From the NCBI GenBank assembly GCA_000383735.1, contig KB912070.1, positions 7,334 to 71,333 on the forward strand: 64,000 nt of DNA. Reading direction: 5' to 3'. The translations under genes were made by a program, and so were the position numbers. Of the stretch, positions 27,192 through 35,778 are shown piece after piece. Under the pieces are notes generated by a model that had not been told where the DNA came from, did not search any database, and worked only from the letters and a program-made list of their open reading frames with translations. Positions within the stretch are counted from its first letter, which is position 1, and each line of letters opens with the position of its first letter. Source of the DNA: Verrucomicrobia bacterium SCGC AAA164-M04 (lineage in GTDB: Bacteria; Verrucomicrobiota; Verrucomicrobiae; Verrucomicrobiales; Akkermansiaceae).

Positions 27192-27464
27192 ATGCATAAC
27201 TTAATCAGTGCATGTGGCAATAAAGCCTCAGACAAAAACGATACGTCAACCGGTAGCCCACAGTGGCTCCGAGTTGAGCAAGTCCAAGCCCTTTATGGGC
27301 TCTCAAGAAGTAAGGTCTTTGAGCTGATCCGCGAGGGTCAGGTTACATCTGCTTCTTTGTCATCTCCTGGGAAATCCCGAGGAGTCCGCCTGATAAGCCG
27401 GGAGTCACTCGATGAGTTGATCTCTGCTTCAATAACAACATCCAACAAGGAGGGCCAAGAATGA
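27192..27464 (+). CDS. HTH DNA-binding protein, AlpA/excisionase-like
   Basis: A 90-residue protein with one MerR/AlpA-type winged helix (~residues 25-80): 'WLRVEQVQALYGLSRSKVFELIREGQVTS...GVRLISRESLDELI'. The layout matches helix_turn_helix_17 proteins that act as excisionases or as regulators of phage-satellite genes. The first ~22 residues (MHNLISACGNKASDKNDTS) are polar and low-complexity. It overlaps the next gene by 4 bp (ATGA), so it is translated with the primase and ATPase. The phased repeats at 27077-27126 lie directly upstream and are its likely binding site (inference). Confidence 0.8.
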   Translation: MHNLISACGNKASDKNDTSTGSPQWLRVEQVQALYGLSRSKVFELIREGQVTSASLSSPGKSRGVRLISRESLDELISASITTSNKEGQE

Positions 27465-28366
27465 AGAAGGACCCACAAGCTATTCTTCAGGCTCTTGGTC
27501 GCAAAGCTGTCTTGCTGCCGATCAGAGAAGGCACCAAAGCAACCATGGTCAAAGGGTGGCCAGAAAAGACATTCGAAGACACCCAGACTTCATCTTACCA
27601 AAACCTCCTCGAAGGAGCCTCGGCGATTGCAGTGTCGCTTGGGGCTCCCTCAGGGGGGCTTTGTTCGATTGATTTCGACTGTGAGGAAGCGATGCGCGTG
27701 TTCCTTCGTGTTAACCCCTTTTTGGAGGAAACTCTGAGAACCAAAGGACGTCGAGGAGCAAACCTATGGGTGATCATCACTGGTAACATCCCACCCCTTG
27801 CTCACTTCAAGGATTCCAATGGAAACAGCCTTGGAGAGTGGCGCTCTGACCGGAGTTACACGATTATCAGTGGAAAGCATCCCACAGGGATCGAATACCA
27901 GACAATCATCGCTGCTAAGCCTCTTGAGATTCCTTTTGAAGAGATCAAGTGGCCCGATGGTTGGACAGGTCTGCCGACGCTTGCTCAGGAGGAGCCAAAA
28001 CCAAGGATTGTTGCCAAGGCGGAAAGGCCGATAACAACAAAGCCGAAGGCCCCCATCCAGAATGACTTCGATCATCTAAAGGAAGTTTATCGGATTTATG
28101 ATGCTTGGGAGGACCTTGGGCTACCCGGTGAACCCTCGGAGTCCTGTCGCAGTCCATTCAGAGACGATCTTAATCCAAGCTTCTCAGTGTTTGATGCGGG
28201 AAGAAAGTGGAAAGACTACGGCACAGACGAGCACGGTGATGTCTTTGACTTCGTTCAGAAGGCTACAGGGCTCTGTGCTTATGGTGCTCTTCTCTGGATC
28301 AAAGAACGACAGAACCAGCATTTTAATTTCTTCACTAATAACAACACCGATGAGCACACTAGCTGA
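27461..28366 (+). CDS. Primase-like protein (PrimPol-type N-domain with degenerate CHC2-like finger)
   Basis: A 301-residue replication protein. The N-terminal ~190 residues resemble the bifunctional primase/polymerase domain (PF09250): 'VLLPIREGTKATMVKGWPEKT', the acidic metal motif 'LCSIDFDCEEAM' (Asp-x-Asp), 'GRRGANLWVIITG' and 'EWRSDRSYTIISGKHPTG'. The C-terminal part (~215-280) has 'CRSPFRDDLNPSFSVFDAGRKWKDYGTDEHGDVFDFVQ', which resembles a CHC2 primase zinc finger although only some cysteines remain. The gene is flanked without gaps by the HTH protein (4-bp overlap) and the RepA-like ATPase (17-bp overlap), giving a compact replication module. It could prime replication of the excised element. 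Confidence 0.75.
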   Translation: MKKDPQAILQALGRKAVLLPIREGTKATMVKGWPEKTFEDTQTSSYQNLLEGASAIAVSLGAPSGGLCSIDFDCEEAMRVFLRVNPFLEETLRTKGRRGANLWVIITGNIPPLAHFKDSNGNSLGEWRSDRSYTIISGKHPTGIEYQTIIAAKPLEIPFEEIKWPDGWTGLPTLAQEEPKPRIVAKAERPITTKPKAPIQNDFDHLKEVYRIYDAWEDLGLPGEPSESCRSPFRDDLNPSFSVFDAGRKWKDYGTDEHGDVFDFVQKATGLCAYGALLWIKERQNQHFNFFTNNNTDEHTS

Positions 28367-29354
28367 GCCTAAGAAGACTAAGGTGGTGCCATTCGCTTGG
28401 AAGATCCTTCACGGGAGCGATGTTTGGTTACCTGATGCTGAGTCAATCAGAGCCCTTGATGCCCCCACCATTATTGATGGGATGCTTCGAGAAGGGGAGG
28501 TTGTTAGTATTATCGGTGGCGCAAAGACCTATAAGACATGGTTCTCATTGGCGATGGCTTATGCTGTCGCTAATGGGGGCTCCTTCATCGGTAAGGACGT
28601 CTTTAATGTTCCTGTGTGTTACCTCGACTACGAGTTGAAGTTAAATTCATTCAGTAAGCGCCTGTCGATTGTTGCTCCATCCATCCCTAACAACCTGGAT
28701 TTCCAGTGCCTAAGAGGAACCAAAAGATTGCCCCGAATTGGTGAGATTAAGGATTTGATCATTAACAACAATTACAAGTTTGTCGTGATCGACTCCCTTT
28801 ATCGAACAGGATGGCTCACTGAGGAGAATTCCAATGATAGCACCTCAAAGGAGCTTGGAGACCTTCAAGGATTAGCCGAGGAGACTGGGGCTGCCATCAT
28901 GCTTGTCGATCACACAGCCAAAGGTGGCGGCAAAGATAAACAGGTTGTCGATGCAGCTAGGGGAGCCAGTGCAAAAGCTGGGTTCTTTGACTCCATGTTC
29001 TTCCTTAGGCCCGACAAGGAGGAACAACGGGTTGTGGTCGACATGGTGTTACGAGACTGGCCGGCGCCCAAGACGAGTCCGATCATCAGCTTCGATTTCA
29101 GTGGTTATGAGCTGGATATGAAGGTGGTCGGGGAGTCGTCCAAAGGTGATAAGAATGGTCACCGGGATGCCTTGATGGATCTTCTTGCCAAACAGAAAGA
29201 AGAGGGAGTGTGTTACACAGACATAGATCTTTCTCAATCCTCAGCGAAACGAGTATTGGATAAGCTGATCAAGGACGGATTGGTAGAGGAGTTCAAGAAG
29301 CCGGATGAACATAAGCAAAAGAAGTTCTTTAGGCTGGTTGATAAGGGGTTCTAG
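28350..29354 (+). CDS. RepA-like AAA ATPase/helicase
   Basis: A ~334-residue RecA-fold ATPase of the AAA_25/RepA type, likely the replicative helicase partner of the adjacent primase. Walker A: 'SIIGGAKTYKTWFSLAMAYA' (~50-69); 'VPVCYLDYELKLNSFSKRL' follows; Walker B: 'KFVVIDSLYR'; sensor-like 'GAAIMLVDHTAKGGGKD'; then 'GASAKAGFFDSMFFLRP'. A C-terminal winged-helix-like tail (~285-334, 'RDALMDLLAKQKEEGVCYTDIDLSQSSAKRVLDKLIKDGLVEEF') probably binds DNA. ATG 28350 is chosen: the frame is open upstream, but that stretch is only the shadow of the primase gene, and the 17-bp overlap suits coupling. It is followed by an inverted repeat at 29361-29405. Confidence 0.82.
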   Translation: MSTLAEPKKTKVVPFAWKILHGSDVWLPDAESIRALDAPTIIDGMLREGEVVSIIGGAKTYKTWFSLAMAYAVANGGSFIGKDVFNVPVCYLDYELKLNSFSKRLSIVAPSIPNNLDFQCLRGTKRLPRIGEIKDLIINNNYKFVVIDSLYRTGWLTEENSNDSTSKELGDLQGLAEETGAAIMLVDHTAKGGGKDKQVVDAARGASAKAGFFDSMFFLRPDKEEQRVVVDMVLRDWPAPKTSPIISFDFSGYELDMKVVGESSKGDKNGHRDALMDLLAKQKEEGVCYTDIDLSQSSAKRVLDKLIKDGLVEEFKKPDEHKQKKFFRLVDKGF

Positions 29355-29360
29355 GCGGCT

Positions 29361-29405
29361 AAAACCACCACCCCACCTATAGAAAGAAAAGTGGTGGGGT
29401 GGTTT
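29361..29405 (+). terminator. Imperfect G/C-rich hairpin after the replication operon
   Basis: ACCCCACC pairs with GGTGGGGT around a ~17-nt loop, extended by AAACC/GGTTT with a 3-nt bulge. It starts 7 bp after the ATPase stop codon. There is no long T-run, so termination strength is uncertain. Confidence 0.45.
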
Positions 29406-29953
29406 GGTGTATGCTTATCAACACGGGGAGAGGGACGCTGCGCTGTCCCTTCTCCTATACCTCCATCATCCCCCTCCATCGTGCTCACGCACCCCTTCCT
29501 CGCATACGCGATCGGGGTCCGTTCCCACTACCTCCCCAATTCCGGTACCTAGGTTTATCTTAGAGAGAATCTTAGTTACCGTAATAGAGGAGGGGAGAGG
29601 TAATGAGCTATCTTAGAGGAGTTGTTATTAATGTTATTTATATCCATAACTATTAACCCTCTAAGATAATGGCTGTTGTTGTTAACTACGATTAGTCACA
29701 AGTAACAAAGTCACTCAGTGAACCCCGTGGAAAACACTATGACATGTCTTTTTTTGCTGCCTGTTTGTGAGTGGGTGTTTTTACCCTTTCAGCACATTGT
29801 TAGATGTAAGGATAGCAGCCATGAGCCACATATTCGACTCGGTAGATTTAGGCATTAAACAGAGCTAGCGGTATTCTTCAATCCTGGCCACTGCGGCAGC
29901 GCCAACTTTCTTCGCGGCCTTGATGAGGACAAGAGAGGGTCGACTATTTCCCT
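29406..29953. other. Non-coding stretch with TATCTTAGAG repeats (possible element origin)
   Basis: About 550 bp without a convincing gene. It contains TATCTTAGAG at 29556-29565 and 29609-29618, and the reverse complement CTCTAAGATA at 29659-29668. The second and third form an 11-bp inverted pair (TATCTTAGAGG at 29609-29619 with CCTCTAAGATA at 29658-29668). An AT-rich segment (29625-29655) lies between the arms. Position just after the primase/helicase genes suggests a replication origin or a transcription control point, but nothing proves it. Confidence 0.35.
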
Positions 29954-30949
29954 TTACTTTAAACTCAAGACAAACCCTAGCGTTGGTTTCTTCGCCCTAA
30001 ACATTGGGTTAGCCCAAACTGAATGATCATTATTGTTAGAACCCATCTCATCAATTGCCAAGGTGATCGTCTTACTGCCATTTGGAATCTCAACAATGAA
30101 GGGTGCTACATCTCCTTCGTAACTTCCAAGTTCCTTGCTTTCGAAAACCACCTCGTCATCAATACTGATGATATATTTAAAACTAGTGCTAGTTCCTGGT
30201 AGTTTTGTTCCAACCGCTGTAAAATAATTCATCCCGTCAGGTATTTTGTAAGAGAGTATTGCTCCCCCTGCAGGGGGAGTCACTTTAATGAAAGAATTAA
30301 CAACCTTGCCTTTTACAGTTGGCGGCTGATATCCGGAAGCTCCATAAGATACGCCGTCAAAGGTGTTGGCTTCGTTATATACTTTGAAGTCATTTTTATA
30401 CACTTTCTCACGGAAAGGTTTTAATCTTGTTAATGAAATCTCCTCAACCCTTTCCTCTCTAGGCTTGGTAAACAGGGATGTGCTAGCGTCCTTCTGCAAA
30501 GCTTTGTTTTGGTTTGCGTAAGGAGCGGTCACTTTGTTGATCTCAGCGATAACAACTTCCATCTTTTCGAGGTCTCCTTGTCGCTGGGTATATCCTTTTA
30601 ATAGCTTAAGGTCCTCCCAGTATTGTTTGTCGACCGGTTTAAAGGCAGCTTCCAAAGCTTTGGCTCTAGCCGTGCGCATCTTAGTGAGGGTAGCTGGTTC
30701 CTCCTCGTCACCTTTGGCTTCTCCTTTTATCGCTTTGTCAAAAGCACGAGCAGCGTCAAGGTCACCTTTCTTTACCGAGTCTTTCTTGAGCTCTTGAAGT
30801 CGAAGCAAATAGGACTTATCGACTTTTGCTTGGGCAGTAATTCGTGCCTCCTCCCACTTCTTGCGTTGTAAGGAGAGAACTGGAAATTCCTCTTCAGCGA
30901 GCCCCAAGAGAGAGGATGTAAGGAGAATGATTAAGGGGAGGAATTTCAT
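29954..30949 (-). CDS. Secreted protein with coiled-coil and NPCBM-like C-terminal domain
   Basis: A 331-residue exported protein with signal peptide MKFLPLIILLTSSLLGLAEE. Residues ~25-150 are charged helical repeats of the form 'KKWEEARITAQAKVDKSYLLRL' and 'VDKQYWEDLKLLKGYTQRQGDLEKMEVVIAEI', a coiled-coil common in verrucomicrobial secreted proteins. Residues ~190-325 look like an NPCBM/NEW2 carbohydrate-binding domain: 'TFDGVSYGASGYQPP', 'FTAVGTKLPGTSTSFKYIISIDDEVVFES' and 'SKTITLAIDEMGSNNNDHSVWANPMFR', the last being the usual NPCBM ending. ATG 30949 is used because the leader fits. It lies in the tRNA-Lys element, 32 bp after the lectin/TSP3 gene on the same strand; the two are probably co-expressed cargo. 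Confidence 0.7.
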   Translation of the reverse strand: MKFLPLIILLTSSLLGLAEEEFPVLSLQRKKWEEARITAQAKVDKSYLLRLQELKKDSVKKGDLDAARAFDKAIKGEAKGDEEEPATLTKMRTARAKALEAAFKPVDKQYWEDLKLLKGYTQRQGDLEKMEVVIAEINKVTAPYANQNKALQKDASTSLFTKPREERVEEISLTRLKPFREKVYKNDFKVYNEANTFDGVSYGASGYQPPTVKGKVVNSFIKVTPPAGGAILSYKIPDGMNYFTAVGTKLPGTSTSFKYIISIDDEVVFESKELGSYEGDVAPFIVEIPNGSKTITLAIDEMGSNNNDHSVWANPMFRAKKPTLGFVLSLK

Positions 30950-30981
30950 GACACCATACGGATACACTTTTAAAGTCTTTT

Positions 30982-33900
30982 TTAGTCTTCGTTAACTGAG
31001 AAACGATAAAACTTCTTACCCGGCTTAATTGGGATGTTAACCTCAGCTACCTCTTGTCGACTTTCCCAAATCCCTAGATCGTTGCTTTCTTCGATACGAA
31101 AACGAATCTGAACAATTTGCTCATTTTCTTCAATAATGTTGGGAACAAGAACGACAGATCCGAGCCTAGCGTCTTTGATTTGATCTGGAGTAGGCCTTGC
31201 ATCTCTTTCGGCAATAACGGCATCGAGGGCGGCTTGCGATGGCCTTGCATCCCTTTCAGCAATAATAGCATTGTAAGAAGCGGCGTTATACAAACCATAC
31301 CCGCTAGGATTTGTTGTTACACTTAATCTTCCCGCGGTAAGGGCATCAGCTACTGCCGTATTGTAGGCGTTGATTGTTGGTCTTAAATCTCTTTCCGCCA
31401 CGACAGTATTGTAAGCGACCGAATCATAGAGACCATATTCACTGGGATTACTTGTTACAGATAACCGCCCAGCAGAAAGAGCTTCTACAACTGCCGTATC
31501 ACAGGCCAACACTGTTGGTCTTTCGTCTCTTTCAGCAACGACAATGTCATAGGCCGCTTTCGTAATGAGAGCATAATCTAGAGGGTTAGTCGTTACGTCT
31601 GACCTTCCCGAAGATCGAGCATCAGCCGTTGCTGTGTCTAGAGCTCCTTGGAGATAGAAAACAGTCTCCTTGGATGTGTCAGTCTCTAGTTCTGCTTCCT
31701 TTTCGTCAGTGATGCCATCTTCGTCAGAATCAAGGAAACGGGTGTCTCTTTCTGCAACAACTGCTGTGTAAGCTTCCTGAGTTGGTCGAGCATCTCTTTC
31801 TGCAACCACGGCGTTATATTCAGCCGCTTGATAAAGACCATAATCACCTGGATTATTCGTTACGCTCGACCTTCCTGTAGCAAGTGATTCAACGATCGCC
31901 GTGTTGTAGGCAGCCAGCGAGGGCCTCGCATCTCTTTCGGCAACAACTGCTGTGTAAGCTTCAGCTGAAAAAAGGCTGTAGCTTGCGGGGTCTATGATGA
32001 CATCGCTTCGCCCGGCAACCCGGGCCTGCGACACCGCTGCATCTGATTCAGCCTGAGTTGGTCTAGCGTCTCTTTCTGTAACTACTCCGTCGTAGGCAGC
32101 CTTTGTAGTAAGAGCATAATCTAGAGGGTTAGTCGTTACATCTGATCTTCCTGCCGCACGTGCATTAGCGGTAGCGCTATCAAGTCCCTCTTGCAGATAA
32201 AAGACGGTCTCGCTAGATGCGTCAGTCTCTAGTTCTGCCTCCTTTTCGTCAGTAATGCCATCTTCGTCAGAATCAAGGAATCGAGCGTCTCTTTCTAGGA
32301 TAATAGCATTGTATGCTGATTCCCCGTAGAGCCCGTAAGTGGAAGGGTTTGATGTAACATCATTTTGCCCAGCTGAACGCGATAAGGCCATCGCTTCATC
32401 AAAACCATCCGGGCGATTAGCAAGCTCCTCAGTCAAAAACGCCACCGCGCTTGCAATGGTGTCAGCAGTATTTAGATCAAGGCCTGCAGCAACCTCAGAA
32501 GCATCTGAAATCCCATCACTATCAGAGTCGCTATTATTAGGGTTACTGAGATAGGTGTTGATTTCATCCCCATCAGATAGCCCATCATCATCAGTATCCT
32601 TTTTCTTGGGGTTACTCGCATAGGTGTTGACCTCTGCCCCGTCTGAGACACCGTCTTCGTCGGTATCCGCGATATTTGGGTCTGTCTCAGCTGCTATTTC
32701 CTCAGGATCACTTAAGCCATCACTATCACTATCAGCCAGATTTGGATTTGTGAGAGTGATGTTTTCTTCTCTGTAGTTTGAGAGGGTGTCTGAATCATTG
32801 TCTACAAAAACCCTGTATTCAAAAGAGGCCTCAGCTGATCCTTCTGAGTTGGTAACTTGAACGCGCCACGTGCCATTTTGATCACTCGTGCCGTTCAAGC
32901 TCAAGGTTGCATCTGCTCCACCGAGAAAGGCCGGAACAGGAAATCCATTGAATGTCCATTGGTAGGTGAAGTTTGTTGGATAGCCCTCCGTTGGAGTAGC
33001 ATCAATGACTATTGTCTCTCCAGAATTACTTTCATAGAATGATTCAAATTCGACAACAGGGGGAGCGGGTTCTAGAGGTTCCGGTCTTTTAATCTCCAGA
33101 TAGTCAATTTGCATCTGGCCGCCTTGGAAACCAACTTGAATCTCCTGACCAGCCCAAGGAGTGAGATCGTAATTTTTTGTAACATACGAGCTATTTTCAA
33201 TTTCTTCTAATTTGATCAAATTGCCACCAGTTGGATACACAAAAAATCCGCAAGAAGATGTGCTACCCGGGTTGTAATACCTCGCGAAGGCGACGTCGCC
33301 GGCGACTGGAACGAATGCAGGCGTGCGGACTGAAACTCCACTAGTCCATTCTTTAACAAACGCAGCCTTTCCATTTTCGGCCTGTGGGTCGTCCACTATC
33401 TGTGTTGTAGCGAATGCCATTCGAATGCCGCCAACAGTCCATTGCGAGAAATCGCCTGACGAGAAGTTGAAATTAGTGAAGTCAGGAAGAGCGGGTTCTA
33501 GAGGTTCCGGTATTTGGCCGTTAGCAAGGGCCTCTATGGAATCGGCATCTAGGGCATAATTAAACACCTTTATTTCGTCGAGTGTTCCGTAAAATTCGTC
33601 TATTGATGCCACCCATGGTGTATAACCTGTTGCAAACTTGGGCCCAGTTATGGTGGTTTGTTGAAGATCATTACTTCCGACCAAGTTGCCGTTTAGATGT
33701 AAATAGTATTTATTATTTTCGACAATAATTACTGCATGATACCAAGAACCTAATTCAAGAGGGGATTGGGCGCCTACATTTGTCTGAACACCACTTCTTA
33801 CGTCGTTCTGTGCCTGTAAAATATTCGTGTTTCTGTTAATGCCAAGACCGATCGATGGCCAACCATCGTAATCCCCAAAACGGAATATATTAGGGTATGT

Positions 33901-34557
33901 TGCCGGTTGATTTCGATCTACTTTCAGCCAGAGGGAAAAACTCATTGAAGATCCATTCAACTCAAAGTTTTCATCAGTAATAATATCTCCGAAACCATTC
34001 AACTTGAAAGCTTTGTTAGCCACCCCAAACCGATCCTCAACTCGCTCAGCGGTTACAGTGGCATTAATCTCTATTCCGTTTGAATTCTCTGTCGGATAGA
34101 ACGTTATGCTTGGCTCTAGTTCAACGACTGGGATTTCGAGGATGTAGCCAAAAGTACCATTTCCGTTAGTAGAAGCAAACTTATGGGGAGGAATGTGCTC
34201 AAGAATACCATACACATCACCTAATTGCGGCCAACCCGGAGCCCACCAGTTGTAACTCAAAGAACTTCCATTGATCCACTCGAATTCGTCGGAATTAGTT
34301 TTTCTTTTAAGCCCTATAAAAAAATTTTCGTTACGTGGGATTGTGAGAACGTCGAGGGCCGCATCTAATCGATCCTTGGATTTGAAAACTGCCAAACGCC
34401 CGCCTCTAGCTTCAGCGTCAGCTTTTGCTTCCTGCCATGTGAAGTTGCCTTCGATGATTTGGAAAGTAGGACCTTGGGCGCCTCCGCTATCTTGCCCAAA
34501 AGCAAAACCACAAGAAACAAACAAGATCGACATTAAGTGGGCACAAAACTTTCTCAT
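30982..34557 (-). CDS. Large secreted C-type lectin / LamG / TSP3 protein with ERDARP repeats
   Basis: A ~1191-residue exported protein; signal peptide MRKFCAHLMSILFVSCGFAFG (ATG 34557; the frame extends to GTG 34590). Domains in order: C-type lectin-like (~30-145, 'FTWQEAKADAEARGGRLAVF' and 'FEWINGSSLSYNWWAPGWP'), LamG (~165-355), a carbohydrate-module-like segment (~365-500), an Ig-like segment (~505-585), calcium-type thrombospondin-3 repeats (~595-690, 'DSDSDGLSDPEE', 'DTDEDGVSDGAE', 'DTDDDGLSDGDE') and a long tail (~715-1125) of degenerate repeats with the motif 'AGRxxVTxNPxxYxLY...YNxVVAERDARP', ending 'DARLGSVVL'. Two DNA segments (near 31680-31738 and 32220-32278) are almost identical, showing recent internal duplication. 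It is element cargo, upstream of the NPCBM gene; surface adhesion is inferred. Confidence 0.8.
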   Translation of the reverse strand: MRKFCAHLMSILFVSCGFAFGQDSGGAQGPTFQIIEGNFTWQEAKADAEARGGRLAVFKSKDRLDAALDVLTIPRNENFFIGLKRKTNSDEFEWINGSSLSYNWWAPGWPQLGDVYGILEHIPPHKFASTNGNGTFGYILEIPVVELEPSITFYPTENSNGIEINATVTAERVEDRFGVANKAFKLNGFGDIITDENFELNGSSMSFSLWLKVDRNQPATYPNIFRFGDYDGWPSIGLGINRNTNILQAQNDVRSGVQTNVGAQSPLELGSWYHAVIIVENNKYYLHLNGNLVGSNDLQQTTITGPKFATGYTPWVASIDEFYGTLDEIKVFNYALDADSIEALANGQIPEPLEPALPDFTNFNFSSGDFSQWTVGGIRMAFATTQIVDDPQAENGKAAFVKEWTSGVSVRTPAFVPVAGDVAFARYYNPGSTSSCGFFVYPTGGNLIKLEEIENSSYVTKNYDLTPWAGQEIQVGFQGGQMQIDYLEIKRPEPLEPAPPVVEFESFYESNSGETIVIDATPTEGYPTNFTYQWTFNGFPVPAFLGGADATLSLNGTSDQNGTWRVQVTNSEGSAEASFEYRVFVDNDSDTLSNYREENITLTNPNLADSDSDGLSDPEEIAAETDPNIADTDEDGVSDGAEVNTYASNPKKKDTDDDGLSDGDEINTYLSNPNNSDSDSDGISDASEVAAGLDLNTADTIASAVAFLTEELANRPDGFDEAMALSRSAGQNDVTSNPSTYGLYGESAYNAIILERDARFLDSDEDGITDEKEAELETDASSETVFYLQEGLDSATANARAAGRSDVTTNPLDYALTTKAAYDGVVTERDARPTQAESDAAVSQARVAGRSDVIIDPASYSLFSAEAYTAVVAERDARPSLAAYNTAIVESLATGRSSVTNNPGDYGLYQAAEYNAVVAERDARPTQEAYTAVVAERDTRFLDSDEDGITDEKEAELETDTSKETVFYLQGALDTATADARSSGRSDVTTNPLDYALITKAAYDIVVAERDERPTVLACDTAVVEALSAGRLSVTSNPSEYGLYDSVAYNTVVAERDLRPTINAYNTAVADALTAGRLSVTTNPSGYGLYNAASYNAIIAERDARPSQAALDAVIAERDARPTPDQIKDARLGSVVLVPNIIEENEQIVQIRFRIEESNDLGIWESRQEVAEVNIPIKPGKKFYRFSVNED
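31030..32350 (-). repeat. Internal coding repeats of the lectin/TSP3 protein
   Basis: A tract of direct, degenerate repeats, each unit ending in the codons for ERDARP or close variants. A larger composite unit of about 540 bp is duplicated: the DSDEDGITDEKEAELETD segment occurs at ~31680-31740 and ~32220-32280 with few differences. Such repeats can expand and contract. Confidence 0.7.
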
Positions 34558-34730
34558 AAAGGAAGCAAATAAGATTTTATCATCCCTCACAAGCTAAAGA
34601 TTAAGTTAACAAAGGCTCAGAAAATAAGCCCCTTTCATACAATAGTTTATGGATTTCAGGGTGCCCATTAGTTTCGGCCATTCATCCAAGGCAACTGCCT
34701 ACAAGCCAATGTTTAACAAATACTCCCCGA

Positions 34731-34855
34731 GTAACACCCATAGTAGAGAGAAACACAATTCAGTCACAAAAATCTCTCACCGTATTATATAGGGCGTCCG
34801 CGAGTTCTTCCCCCGGTCGGTAGGGGAGCTTTAGATGGTGGGGAGGGAGCTTGAA
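34731..34855 (+). repeat. Module B repeat, copy inside the tRNA-Lys element (left of PEP-CTERM gene)
   Basis: Begins GTAACACCCATAGTAGAGAG, continues with AATCTCTCACCGTATTATAT, AGGGCGTCCGCGAGTTCTTC and ends TTTAGATGGTGGGGAGGGAG. It matches the B modules of the 38-53 kb array. The remainder of the 34558-35061 gap shows no gene. Confidence 0.85.
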
Positions 34856-35061
34856 GTTTTGTTAAGAGGTTCGTTGCAATCTTTGGCGATCTCTTGTTCT
34901 GTCATATTGAAAACATTCCAGATCGTTTTTTGGGATCTCTTTTAAATAATATAAGAGTGTTGAATACTGTGCATACCACCCACAAGTCTGTGAAGAGTTA
35001 CAGCGTGATATCATTGCTTCAGAATGGATTAAGAGATATTGACAGGTAGATTGTAAATGAA

Positions 35062-35661
35062 ATGAGATTTTCCCTATTACTCTTGATTGCATTATCTTTT
35101 CTCGAGTTGAAGGGAGCAGTTGTTGTTGGCACAAACATTAGTCTATCTGAGTCAAATATAGGATGGCCCCCAGAGGCGAGACGTGAGTTGGGTAACGTTT
35201 CGCTTCGTGTTTGGCAGGACCCGCAAGCTACAGATGAAACAGCGGTTTGGTTTTACAATGATGACTCGAATCTTACCTTTACTAACATAAATATAGATGA
35301 AGGATCTGACTGGTATTTGGTTGAGGAAGGGGATAGATTTGAAGCTAGGGCCATTGAGTTAGGCAGCTTTCTTCAGGTGGCGGGTTACGACTTATTGGAT
35401 ACAAGACCCACGTTCAATTTGCCACTAGGAGAGTTCTACTTTGGAGTTACAACTATTTATGATTCATGGCCTGAAAAGGATGTTTTTGGATGGGCTAAGC
35501 TAAAAAACACAGGGACTTCTCTTGAACTTCTTGGTAGTGCTGTAGCGTATGGCAGCTCAGGGCTTATCGTGGGAACTGCTGCAGTTATTCCAGAGGTATC
35601 TACATCCTTACTGTTTCTATTGGGTGCTTCACTTGCCTTTATTTTTAGGCGTAGGACTTAA
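35062..35661 (+). CDS. PEP-CTERM-type exported protein
   Basis: A 199-residue protein with an N-terminal signal peptide (MRFSLLLLIALSFLELKGA) and a C-terminal sorting tail, 'VIPEVSTSLLFLLGASLAFI' followed by FRRRT: a short P-E-V motif, a hydrophobic helix and an Arg cluster. This is the PEP-CTERM pattern that directs exosortase processing; the exosortase itself is not in the window. The middle region is beta-rich and has no recognised domain. The stop codon overlaps the first base of the following module B copy, and another B copy precedes the gene, so the gene is bracketed by repeats in the same way as the array genes further right. Confidence 0.8.
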   Translation: MRFSLLLLIALSFLELKGAVVVGTNISLSESNIGWPPEARRELGNVSLRVWQDPQATDETAVWFYNDDSNLTFTNINIDEGSDWYLVEEGDRFEARAIELGSFLQVAGYDLLDTRPTFNLPLGEFYFGVTTIYDSWPEKDVFGWAKLKNTGTSLELLGSAVAYGSSGLIVGTAAVIPEVSTSLLFLLGASLAFIFRRRT

Positions 35662-35774
35662 GTCGCACCCATACTAGGACCAAAAAATCTCCCACCGTAT
35701 TATATAGGGCGTCCGCAAGTTCTTCCCCCCGGTGGGGTGGGTGGGCTTTAAATGGCGGGGAGGGAGCTTGAAGT
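35662..35774 (+). repeat. Module B repeat, copy inside the element (right of PEP-CTERM gene)
   Basis: Starts right after the PEP-CTERM stop codon with GTCGCACCCATACTAGGACC, then CTCCCACCGTATTATATAGG and ends GGCGGGGAGGGAGCTTGAAG. The integrase 3' end begins 5 bp further on. Together with 34731-34855 it brackets one gene. Confidence 0.85.
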
Positions 35775-35778
35775 CTGC

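Noticed and set aside
29404..29616. 70-codon frame after the RepA-like gene
   Set aside because: Low-complexity proline/serine-rich translation, starts inside the hairpin, no domain or ribosome site.
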